DNA from: Viscum album
Taxonomy: Eukaryota > Streptophyta > Magnoliopsida > Santalales > Viscaceae
Assembly: GCA_963277665.1 (NCBI GenBank)
Contig: OY728123.1
Span: 630,476,915-630,540,914, forward strand
DNA: 64,000 bases
Reading direction: 5' to 3'
Translations under genes and position numbers: made by a program
In this document: positions 11,179 through 20,703 of the stretch, piece by piece
Position numbering within the stretch: position 1 is the stretch's first letter
Layout: each line of letters starts with the position of its first letter
The notes under the pieces: generated by a model
Database searches by the model: none
What the model was told of the DNA's origin: nothing
What the model saw: the letters and a program-made list of their open reading frames with translations, nothing else

Positions 11179-12593
11179 TGCTAGTTTTTTTTCCGAAGAT
11201 TGATGGTCTGCCTGTGGTTGAGATTTCAGAGAGGGAACTTATAGAGGCTTCAGACTACCACAAGCTCTCTCTCGTGGCGCGTTTTGGGCTGACTAAACCT
11301 CCGTTGAAGGTTTTTAGGGCACTGGTGGATTCGTGGGGTCTTCGGCAAAAAGCTTCGGTGTCGGATCTATCCAGGTTCGCCTTTTGTATCCACTTGTTTA
11401 ATAAAGATGATTTTGTGCATGCCTGGTCTAGGGAGGATAGACGGTGTGAATCGCTGCGGTTCTCTTTATCCCGTTGGTCTTGGGATTATCACTATGGAAA
11501 AGAATCTCCAATGGCGGCGGTCTGGATTAAACTTCCGGGTCTTCCCCATCCTCTACAGAATCCGTCAATTCTGGCTGCTCTAGGGGATTCTATAGGAAAT
11601 TTTCTCTGCTCGGACTTGAATTCTGAGACGCTTCAAGAAGCGGCATGTCCGAGGATTTGTGTTGAAATGGATTTAACGGTGATTTTTCCTTCGCGTTTAC
11701 TTGTCAAGACCCCGGAGGGTTTCAATTGGTGGCAACGCTTGATTTATCAGGCCCCTCCAAGGTTCTGTGTAGCGTGCGGACTACAGGGTCATTCGCTGGA
11801 GGTGTGTAGGAAGAGGAGATCGAGAGTGAAATATCGTGGGGATCTGAAGGGCAAGGGTATTCTTCCTTCGTCGTTGGATGGTGGTCTAGAGGAGGATTAT
11901 GGAATCAGCCCAATCTCGTCAAGATTGGCTAATCACTAGGTACAAAGGTTACCATGTCTACAGGCGGAAAAGGAGAACGATGGGGCTTCAGCTTCGGTTT
12001 CTTCTAAGTCAATTCAACCAACGGGCGGCCTTGATCTGCTGCCGAAACTTTCGAGTTACTCTGCCGTTGTGGAAAATCTCTCGAGCCTTCCCAATTCGAC
12101 TAAATCGACTTGGGAAGAAGGGGAAATTTGTGAGGCAGTAATTCCCCCATCTCTTCCCAAGGAGATTTCTCCTCCGACGCTTTGCTTCCGTATCTCCGCC
12201 ACATTGTCTTCAGATTCGTTTAAGAGATCCTTTCTGACCTCAGCCGGCTCTTCCAAGGGTAATCCGGAATGGGGCTCGAAGAAGGCTTGCTCTGAGGGGC
12301 TAAAGTTAGAGGTGAGTCCGATCAGGAATTCTAATCGCAAACAGGTGTTGCTCTCCCTAATTGAAGAGGATCCAGCTACACGCTCCCCTCCAGTTTCTTC
12401 TTTTAATATAATTTCCTTGTTAGAGGAGGTGGACAGCCCTTTAAAGCAGAAGGTTCTTACTCCGAAGAAATCTGCGGCTCCAGATGGTCTGTTCAGACCA
12501 ACTACCAGATCCATGTCCAAGGAGGATGGTAAGCTTATCTTGGCTCCGAAATCAGGTACTCCTGGCCGTAAGGCCAAGTTACCACTTTTTTAA
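11178..12593 (+). pseudogene. LINE-B ORF1, DUF4283 plus zinc knuckle (one in-frame stop)
   Basis: ORF1 proteins of plant LINEs bind element RNA. Residues about 25-145 match DUF4283, with the blocks LVARFGLTKPPLKVFRAL, RFAFCIHLFNKDDFVHAW and AAVWIKLPGLP. A CCHC knuckle of form C-x2-C-x4-H-x4-C lies at residues 197-210 (CVACGLQGHSLEVC, 11766-11807). A single TAG at 11937-11939 ends the first 253 codons. The same frame then stays open to 12593, giving a serine/proline-rich C-terminal half (for example PTTRSMSKEDG). Without that stop the protein would be about 470 residues. The natural start may lie in a lost 5' part. The stop codon TAA overlaps the ORF2 start. Confidence 0.85.
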
Positions 12594-13605
12594 TGCTTTC
12601 CTTGATTGTTTGGAATGCTAGAGGTTTGGGGTCACCTGCTAAGGCTGCCTTCATGGGCTCTGAAGTCAGGAAATATAATGTTTCGTTGGTTGTTATTTTG
12701 GAACCAAAGCAAGACGCTACCAAGATTGCCTCTTTTGCTAAGAAAATGGGGTTTGGTCATTCTAAACAGGCTCACCCTGATAATAAACACATCTGGATCT
12801 GCTGTAAAAGGGATGTGCAGTGGCGACGTGCAAGGTAGACGGCCCCTTTGGGAATATTTGACTTCCTTCGACTCACTTGGACTTCCTTGGTTGGTTGGTG
12901 GAGACTTCAACACAATTATTGAGAATTCTGAAAAAGGGGAGGAGTTGGCAGCAATATCATTGGTATGCAGGATTTCAGAAGCTGTATTTCTAGTATGGGA
13001 CTACTAGATTTGGGTTTCAAAGGATGCAAATACACTTGGTGAAATAACCGTAAAGGCAACAATCGTATTTGGAGTCGTCTTGATCAGTGTTTGACCAATC
13101 TGCAAGGTTTAGACTCGTTCTCGAAAACTTTGGTTTCTCACTTATCTCGTGTTCTATCGGATCATGCTCCACTGTTGGTGGAAAGGAAAAGAGGTGAAGC
13201 GGATAATTATCCTTTTGTTTTCTCTTCGAACTGGCATCGGGTTGACGGCTTCTTAAAAATGATGAGAACGTCTTGGGAGAAAGAGGAGGCAGGGAGATCC
13301 TGGGTTGGCCTCTCAAGGCGTCTTAGGCTCCTAAAAATGGATATAAAGGGATGGTTGCTGAATAATCCTTTCGGAGATGTGTCGGTTGATTCGTTATAAG
13401 CAGATTTGGATTTAATTTAAGAGGAGCTCCAAATAAGCTGGGATGAGGATAAATTTCTGTTTCTTTGTGATAAACGTAATCTTCTGACGGCGTGGTTGCT
13501 GGAAATTGAGAGAGATCTTAAACATAGATCCAGAATTCGCTGGCTTAAAGAGGGAGATCGCAATAATGCTTACTTACAGGCTTGTTTTAAGGAAAGGAAA
13601 AAAAT
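12593..13605 (+). pseudogene. LINE-B ORF2 N-terminal part: endonuclease (EEP) domain, internally deleted
   Basis: ORF2 starts at ATG 12593-12595, sharing its A with the ORF1 stop (TAATG). It opens with LSLIVWNARGLGSPAKAAF, the standard start of the plant LINE EEP domain, and the catalytic-site residue of LEPKQ follows. The frame stops at 12836. The next block, WLVGGDFNTIIENSEKGEE, is in another frame, and the family's central EEP segment between them is missing, so an internal deletion of very roughly 150 bases near 12830-12850 is likely. Further blocks FKGCKYTW, RIWSRLDQCLTN and SDHAPLLVE follow to 13190, then WLLEIERDLKHRSRIRWLKE up to a frame shift near 13600. Confidence 0.85.
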
Positions 13606-15039
13606 ATGAAAATCAATTTTAGGCTGGAGGATGGTTCATTCACATCCGATGTGAATGTGGTGGGGGAACTGGCTATGCAGCACTTTGAGAAACTTCTGGC
13701 AGGAGAGGCTTCTAATACTAATCATGGTTTAACTGGGGAGGAAGCAGAATTTTTGGGTGGATTGCCGAGGCTGTTAAGGGAGGAGGATAATGTGGCTCTA
13801 CTTTCTACTCCCTCTAAGGAGGAGATTTGGGGAGTTATTCACAGCATGGATCCTGAGAGCGCTCCAGGCCCGGATGGTTTCCCTGGAGCTTTCTATTTGG
13901 CCGCTTGGGATTTTGTGGGGAGACAAGTTATTGAGGCCATTCAAGATTTTTTCCAGGGTGGCTCTATTAACCGAAGCTCTTGTGCTTCCAGGGTAGTCCT
14001 CATTCCAAAAGTTAAGGACCCGACAAATATTAATCAGTATAGACCTATATGCTTATGCAATGTTTCTTATAAAATTCTGGCTAGTCTGATTGCTAAGAGG
14101 TTAAATGAGGTTATCCCTCGGATTTTGTCACAGGAACAACATGGGTTTGTGAAAGGCAGAAATATTCAAGGAGCGATCGGAATTTCTAAGGAGTTATTGG
14201 AGGATATTAACAAGAAATTTGTGGGCTCCAATGTTATTATTCAAGTGGATATGGATAAGGCGTATGATAAAATGGAATGGAGTTTTATTATCTGGTCCAT
14301 GAGAAGTATGGGTTTTCATGCATGGGTTATTGATCTTTGCTTCAGATGTTATTCCTCACCGTTGTTGTCAATCTCTCTTATGGGAAAAGGGTTTGGTTTC
14401 TTCAAAAGCTTACGGGGTGTGAAGGAAGGAGACCCCTTGTCTCCTTCGCTGTTCATTCTGGCACAAGATGCTTTATCTAGAACTCTAAAGAGTAGCATGA
14501 GTGCAAGAAGTATTTTGCCTTACAGACAGTCCGGGGTTGGCTGTATATCACACCTCATGTTTGCGGATGATATTCTTATATTCATTAACGGTAGGAGGAA
14601 GTCTCTTCTTAACTTCCTGAAGATCATGAGGGTGTATGGGGATTTAAGCGGACAATGAATTAACTCAAGAAAGAGCAGTGTTTTCATATCCAACAAGTGT
14701 TCTGTTCGAAGAAGCAGGATCATTCAAGATACACTTTGAATTCAGAGGAAACAATTTCCTATGATTTATCTCGGAGCCCCAATCTCGTTTGGACGGATTA
14801 AAAATTCGTTCTTTGAGGATATCATGAACAGAATTCTTGGGAAAATTGTGAACTGGAAGAGCAGATTTCTATCCTTTGGTGGCTGTATCACTCTTATCAA
14901 CAGCGTTTTGTCTTCCATTCCGATGCACATTTTCTCTACGATCACTCCCCCAAAAGGGATAATTGATAGGATGGAGAAGATCATGAATTGTTTCTTATGG
15001 GATGCCAACTCCCTCAGAAGATACCATTGGGCGTCCTAG
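13606..15039 (+). pseudogene. LINE-B ORF2: reverse transcriptase domain
   Basis: This is the copying enzyme of the LINE. The frame opening at 13606 shows APGPDGFPGAFYLAAW, RVVLIPKVKDPTNINQYRPI, KRLNEVIPRILSQEQHGFVK, QVDMDKAYDKMEWSF, GVKEGDPLSPSLFILAQDAL and HLMFADDILIF, with the palm motif FADD intact at 14560-14571. All core RT blocks are therefore present in one frame. It is closed by TGA at 14656, TGA at 14737 and TAG at 15037, but the frame continues past each of them (YLGAPISFG, LSFGGCITLINSVLSSIP). The M at 13606 is only the first ATG after the upstream frame shift, not a natural start. Confidence 0.93.
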
Positions 15040-16608
15040 AAGCATTTGGATAAACCAGTGGGGGAGGGGGGTATTGGTCTAAGAGACATCAAAGAGACCA
15101 TGCAAGCCTTGCAAGCTCGATTAGCTTGGGATTTTCTTGTGGGGGAGTCGTTATGGGCCACTCTTCTTAGAAATCGTTATGGAAGGCATTGGGAAGATTG
15201 CGAAAGCCGTCCCGGCAAACTCTCGAAGTTGGCCGGATGTATTCTCCGGCATTTGGGAACTTTACAGGAGGCCACACAATGGGTGGTTGGGAGAGGTTCA
15301 ATTAATCTTTGGAGGGATAACTGGGTGGGAGAGAAATTTTTTTTTCCAGGATGTCCGGGTCCTGATATGACTGTTAGGGAGGCAAGCTCTTACCCTGATT
15401 TGATGGAGGTGATTCTGAATAACGAGCAGATGGAGGTTTTTAATAGCATTTCCTTTTCAGAGGAGGCGGATTTATGTTGTTTTACTAGATCTTCTTCCGG
15501 GATCTATAATGGACATGATTTTAGAGAATTGCTACATCCATCATCGGTGAGGAGTGAATGGGACCTGCGGTTATGGTGTAAGGATATTCCTGCTAAGATG
15601 AATTTCTTGGTCTGGAGGTTACGGAATCGGTCTATTCCAACGGATGACAATGTGCAATCGAAGGGTATTTCTCTGGCATCGCGCTGTTTCTGCTGCATTA
15701 ATCCGAGCAATGAGTCTGCCTTGCATCTGTTCTGTATGAGTGATTGGGCTGTGGGTCTATGGTCGGCTTTTGACTTGCGGATGTCTGCTGATGGTGATTA
15801 CAACTCTATACAGGACTTCATTTCCTTCAGTTTTTTGGAATCCGATCAAAACGAGATGCAGGAAAAAATCTGCAGCATCACCTTCAGCGCCATATGATGG
15901 ATGATTTGGGAGGCGCGAAACACAACCAGGATGGACAAGAGGCCTGAACTTTCCAGTATGTTGTTAAAGTTGAAGGTTCTCATCTCCGAACTGGCTGTTT
16001 GTGTGAAGGGGGGAAAAAATTCCCAGGCGCTGAATAGGTTCCTTAATAGACCAATGTCAAATATTAGTTGTCTGGGTCAGTGGGCTAAATGGAACCCTCC
16101 TGAGAGTGGTAACAAGCTGAATGTGGACAGTTCTTTCAAGAATGGATGCATGCGAGGGGGCGGTCTGCTCATGGATTCAAATGGATCGGTGTTCTTGGCT
16201 TTCAGTGCGTTCTATGGTCTGGGTAATTCTTTATGTGTGGAGATGAGGGCCTTTCTCACTGGAATTTCTCTTTGCAAAAGGTTCGGTCTCCAGGTTGGGT
16301 CGATTGAATCTGATTCCGAGATTCTGGTTCGATCTCTGCCGGGGAAATACAACCCTCCATGGGATTTGATCTATCTTGTTAGAAGATGCTCGAAGGAAAT
16401 CAATGATGGTTGTCGGGTTTATCATATATGGAGAGAAGCTAATTTTGCTGCGGATGTGCTTGCTCGTGCAGAAATAGAGGAGGAACCGTTGGTGATCTAC
16501 TCCGCTGTTGGATCCCTCCCACAGGAATGTAAGGATGTTATCCGGGGGGATTCCCTTGGACTTCATCATTTTCGACCCCCCATGATATGTATCTTGCGGT
16601 CGTCCTGA
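15040..16608 (+). pseudogene. LINE-B ORF2 tail: zf-RVT region and RNase H
   Basis: In the same frame as the RT, this part gives GEGGIGLRDIKETMQALQ, then the zf-RVT block (KDIPAKMNFLVWRLRNRSIP, RCFCCINPSNESALHLF). After a TGA at 15895 comes a plant-LINE RNase H: LNVDSSFKNGCMRGGG, CVEMRAFLTGISL, IESDSEILVRSL and REANFAADVLARAE. The four catalytic acids expected for this fold are visible: D in NVDSS, E in VEMRA, D in ESDSE and D in AADVLA. ORF2 ends at TGA 16606-16608. The stop at 15895 and those upstream are the only breaks over 1,001 codons from 13606. Confidence 0.9.
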
Positions 16609-16614
16609 CCTTTT

Positions 16615-16630
16615 ATAATAAAAAAAATAA
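16615..16630 (+). other. LINE-B A-rich 3' tail
   Basis: An A-rich run (ATAATAAAAAAAATAA) begins six bases after the ORF2 stop and ends where Copia-B sequence resumes. It marks the 3' end of the LINE. The very short 3' UTR is noteworthy. Confidence 0.75.
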
Positions 16631-17765
16631 TTTTCGGCGGCCATAACTCGGATGGAATTCCATTTTCCGCCTTAGTTGGTACTCGGTTTAATGTGTATGT
16701 TGCAGTATGTAATGCATATCCCCAAAAGTATAATGGAAGATCTGCATGATTCATCATCGACCTCACCATGTCCAATAAGGTTTTGTTCCTCCTTTCACTA
16801 AAACCATTCCACTGTGGTGTATAAGGAGGAGTGAGATGAGAGAGAATCCCAGACTCCCGTAGAATATCGATGAACTCTTGGTTCAAATATTCTCCACCTC
16901 GATCCGATCGAAGCATCTTTATCATCTTACCAAGCTGATTCTCTACTTCATTCTTGAATTCCTTAAATTTCTCTTAGGCTTCTGACTTATACCTCATTAA
17001 GTAGAAAAATCCGTATCTACTCAAATCATCAGTAAAAGTAATGAAGTAAGAATATCTACCTATAGCTTCTACTGGAAATGGTCCACACACATCCGTGTGT
17101 ACCAATCCTAGAAGCTTTGTTGCCCTTTCACCTTGTCCACCAAAGGGAGGCTTGGACATTTTTCCTTGTAAACAAGCGTGACATCTATCAAGTGGTTCTA
17201 TCTCAGTGGAGTCTAAATATCCATCTTGGAAGAGCTTTATCATGCGCTTCTCATTCACATGACCAAGGCAGTGATGCCATAACAAGGTGATGTATGAGTC
17301 AAGTGAGTTTGTTTGGTTATCGATTTCCAATAATTGGTTTTTGTACTTTAATACATACAAACCATTATTCAAATGTGCCATACCATAACATACGTTGTTC
17401 TTATAAAAGAGACAACCCTTATTTCCAAACATGAAAACAAATCCATCCATATCCAATCAAGATACATAAATTATGTTCTTGGTTACACTAGGCACAAAAT
17501 AACAGTTTTGTAAAATGAAAATCATGCTAGTTGGCAATGAGAGGTGATATTCGCCAATAACCAACACAACCACCCTTGTGCCATTGGAAGCTCGAAGATC
17601 CACCTCTCCTCCGGTGATCTTTTTAAGTCTACATGGTTCCTGCATTTGAATACAGATTTGAGCCCCACAAGCTGTATCTAATAACCAATGTGTAGAAATA
17701 GAAAGATTGCACTCGATAACAAACGCACCTTCAGCATCCCCATGCTTCTGGGTGTAGTTCCTCTT
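16631..17765 (-). pseudogene. Copia-B pol 5' part: protease and integrase
   Basis: On the minus strand the protease motif reads HWLLDTACGAQIC near 17660-17700, where the family has DTG; the catalytic-triad glycine is replaced by alanine. GAG-pre-integrase follows (LWHHCLGHVNEKRMIKL, CHACLQGKMSKPPFGG) with both histidines and both cysteines. The integrase core follows with HTDVCGPFP, TFTDDLSRYGFFY, RSDRGGEYLNQEF and GFSERRNKTLLDMV, so the D, D, E triad is present. The coding frame is the same as in gag. TAG stops at 17457 and 16974 break it, and LINE-B interrupts it after PSELW. Several functional residues survive although the gene is dead. Confidence 0.92.
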
Positions 17766-18572
17766 CTAGTGGCCCTGCTTTCCACATGAAAAACACACTG
17801 CCTCCCGTTCCTTTCCCTGCCTCTCGATCTTCGCCTTCTTGGAGGGACGATGCTTGGGGGCTTCAGTCCATTTATAAGTCTTTGTCCCCTTTTCCTTGTC
17901 CTTCCTTTTATTGTTTACCATAAGGACTATGGGTTTGTCATGCCCCATGTCCTTATCTACCTGTAAAATCAAGGTCAGAAGCTCTGATAGACTCTTCTCA
18001 TTTCCGCTCATGTTATAGTTGACAATGAAGCTAGAGAAGGTCTTCGGTAGTGATGATAGGATGATATATTTACGCAACTCATCCGGGAATATAATCCCTA
18101 AGATGTCCAGGAGTTCAATGTAGCCAATAAGCTTAACTACATGAGGCCCAGCTAGCACCGACTCTCCATGCTTCGTGGTAAACAAAGCATTGGAAATCTC
18201 ATACCTCTCTTTTCTTGCCTTCTTTTGGTAGATATCTTTAAGGTGAGACATCATGCTATACGCGTCCATGTTTTCATGTTGCTTCAAGAGCTCATTATAC
18301 ATGGCTGATAGCATGAAACATTGGACATATGTGGCATGATCCATGTGTTTCATCTAGAGAGATAATTCCTCATCACTGGACTCTTTCCTAGGTGCAACTG
18401 GAATAGGATCTTCCAGCACATATAATTTCCTTTCGTGGCGAAGGACGACGTGTAAATGCCTCTGCCACTCTTGGAAATTGGTGCCGATGAGAAGGTTTTC
18501 CTTCTCAATTATGGTGCGCAATGATATGTTTGACATCATTTTATTTCCTTTTCTACAATTTAAGATGAGCAA
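17766..18572 (-). pseudogene. Copia-B gag with broken zinc knuckle
   Basis: The minus strand opens near 18540 with MMSNISLRTIIEKENLLIG and GTNFQEWQRHLHVVLRHERK, the typical start of a plant Copia gag (capsid-like protein). After a stop at 18354-18356 the same frame continues with MDHATYVQCFMLSAMYNELL, LKDIYQKKARKERYEI, and a lysine-rich stretch leading to the nucleocapsid knuckle CFSCGKQGH. A stop at 17766 replaces the residue after that histidine, and the final cysteine position reads tyrosine (KRNY), so the CCHC motif is incomplete. Gag and pol share one frame, as in most plant Copia elements. Confidence 0.9.
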
Positions 18573-20690
18573 AGGTTTAGTACATTATTACAAAAATTGA
18601 GACAAATAAATAAATTAATACTTATTACTCTCCCACTATTTTATCAAAATCCAATAGCCCTCACTATTGACTTCGGAATATTCTATTGCGTAAATATTCA
18701 AGTGGCAAGGATCCATATTTCCCTTCGCATTACCCCAACTAGGGTTAGTCAAGTAAGATGAATGGTTTTAGGTAGGCATTCCAAATTCCAACTACATTAA
18801 CTCGCAGCTCCTTGATCTACTGAGTGGACTCCCCAATCCGGAAATCCTTTTTCGATTTCCCCAACCTTTGCCTCTTGGTCACACAAAGTTCTACTATGGT
18901 AGTCAAACCTTGATGCGAACCAAGTCAAGTCCACCCAAAACCTTGAACTATAATTCCCCGATAATTGAAAGCACCCCAACTAGGGTGGGTCAAGCACCTT
19001 GAACTATGGTTCGATTCTAACCAAGATTATGGAAGGCTATGCTGACTTAATATTTCTTTTGAGAGATTTTATCCTTATATGTAAATTGGTATTTTATTAT
19101 CTTTGATTATAATTCTTTTTAAAATTAAGTGGGATATACTTAAGTGATTAACCATGTCTAAGATAATATTTACATATAAGCTAGTTTTATTTTATTTCCA
19201 TCTTGCATGCTCGTTTAATTCATTAATTGTGTGATCGTGACAACACAACCAGAATAAATAAACCATGCAACTGACAGAAATAAAATAAATGGTATGATCA
19301 TGAGATTTTCTTTTGGTCAGTTTATCTAGCAGTTGATAAACAAACCCATGACCTAGGGGAGAAACACCTTACACCTTTCGGGTTCGTGTTTACAGCTTTC
19401 CACCTGTCCACCTTTGTATGTCCTTGGATTGTTTTTTTCATGGCTCCTGACTTGAGACACCTCCACTAGATTGGGAGATCCATCCATTACATATGCATTT
19501 ATCTCACATGCAGGTGAGGGGTAAAAAGGGGTTTTACAAAAAAGAATCCTTGGGAACGCAGGACCTACATATTAATGAGGAGATGGCTCGAAGGCCAAAA
19601 AAATTTAATTTAAATAAATAAATTAAAAGAAACCTTTCACTTACAAGGGTCTCGGTCTAGCTCATGATCATCCATAAATGCAATGATATTTACGCATAAA
19701 TAAAACTAGCATTCAATTATTTAATCGTTCTTGTTTAAGATAAATCACGCTCGAATCAGTTAATTATCTTTAATTAATCAATCCTTTTATCTTAAATCCA
19801 TTTTCTGAATTTCCTTGAGATTCTCATCCATCATAATTTTAAACAAATAAATTCATTTAAAATTATCCTTCTACGTAACTTGTACCTTAGAGGAAACCCG
19901 GTGAATTCCCATTTGTTACGCAGATGTTAAATTAAACACATATATATAAAACACCTATCACGTGTTGTGCCTCAGCTTTACACATTCACCATGGTACACG
20001 TCTCAAGGGTTTGAATAATATAATAATAAATTTTAATAAATCTGTGTAATTTGGGTGAGTACACGGCGTGTAGTTCCGACTACACGGCGTGTACTTTTCT
20101 TCAACGTCCATCCGAAGTACATGCCCTGGGACATGGCATGTTTATGTACTTTGGAAATTTTCGGAGTACACGGCATGTATAGTGGGACACACGCCATATA
20201 GTGTTTGCGTTACATAGTTTCCAGCCGGGCATGCCGTGTACGGAGTACACGGCCCATCCCTAACTCGAAGGGACTACACACCGTGTTCATTGGACCACAC
20301 GGCGTGTATTCCGGAAACCGTGCACCGATTGTTTCCGGTCAACACACGGTGTCTTAAATTCGTAGAAAGAATCCAATACACGGCATGATTTGGCAGATCA
20401 GTCAATGCATTGAACCTAGACTACACAATGTTTACTTCCGAATACACGCCGTGTATTCTGGTGTTATACGGCCAAAAAAAATTGGCTCCTCCAGATGAGT
20501 TCCTATATTTTATTTTAATCAAAATTAAAAGAAAAATTCGTCTCTGTGAGGTGAATAAGAAACGAGGGAGGAGGAATAGATCTCGATATTCAGATTTCCA
20601 TAACGATTAAACTTGAATTGAAATAAAAAAATTATTAAATGTGTAAATTACCAATGAAAAACTAAATAATTATAATCAACGATATGATCA
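18573..20690 (-). other. Copia-B untranslated leader between primer site and gag
   Basis: About 2.1 kb separate the primer site from gag, which is long for a Copia element. No coding frame is supported. Two near-copies of CCCCAACTAGGGT-x-x-GTCAAG lie near 18731 and 18973, and CCTTGAACTAT occurs near 18942 and 19001. The distal part holds the palindrome cluster listed separately. In element orientation this leader would be the 5' untranslated region of the genomic RNA, where packaging and translation signals are expected. Confidence 0.75.
20060..20470. repeat. Cluster of about 12 interrupted palindromes TACACGGCGTGTA
   Basis: Two 6-base arms, TACACG and CGTGTA, flank one central base. Exact or near-exact copies are at 20060-20072, 20081-20093, 20167-20179 (GCATGTA arm), 20228-20240, 20246-20257, 20275-20287, 20296-20308, 20342-20353, 20377-20389, 20422-20434 and 20443-20455, with weaker ones near 20117, 20131 and 20187. 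Spacing is irregular, roughly 20-45 bases, and the sequence between copies is not repeated, so this is not a simple tandem array. The copies differ mainly by C-to-T or G-to-A changes. Confidence 0.9.
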
Positions 20691-20701
20691 CTCTGATACC
20701 A
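20691..20701 (-). other. Copia-B primer binding site (initiator Met-tRNA type)
   Basis: On the minus strand the sequence TGGTATCAGAG lies two bases downstream of the inner end of the 5' LTR (LTR end ...CCTTCA, then AG). This is the standard primer site complementary to the 3' end of plant initiator methionine tRNA. It fixes the element's orientation and the inner edge of the LTR at 20704. Confidence 0.93.
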
Positions 20702-20703
20702 CT

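Larger units (their letters stand above)
11178..16630 (+). mobile_element. LINE-B: nearly full-length L1-type LINE nested in Copia-B
   Basis: ORF1 (11178-12593) and ORF2 (12593-16608) are followed within 10 bases by an A-rich tail (16615-16630). The element lies on the opposite strand to its host element and splits its pol gene. The 5' end is probably truncated a little, because ORF1 homology starts abruptly after a T-run near 11180. No convincing target duplication is seen; T-rich sequence occurs at both junctions. Base composition is clearly richer in GC than the surrounding DNA. It is less decayed than LINE-A. Confidence 0.93.

Noticed and set aside
11178..11939. Host zinc-knuckle gene
   Set aside because: DUF4283 plus CCHC with a LINE ORF2 directly after it identifies LINE ORF1.
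12056..12577. Minus-strand frame of 173 codons
   Set aside because: It mirrors the ORF1 C-terminal half of LINE-B on the other strand.
11170..16640. Target duplication of LINE-B based on T-runs at both junctions
   Set aside because: The matching is limited to TTTT plus two or three bases and is not above chance.
16231..16644. Long minus-strand frame (137 codons)
   Set aside because: It is antisense to the LINE-B RNase H coding frame and shows no domain.
20060..20470. CRISPR-like array
   Set aside because: Repeats are short (13 bp), spacing is irregular, and the setting is a plant retrotransposon leader; no cas-type genes.
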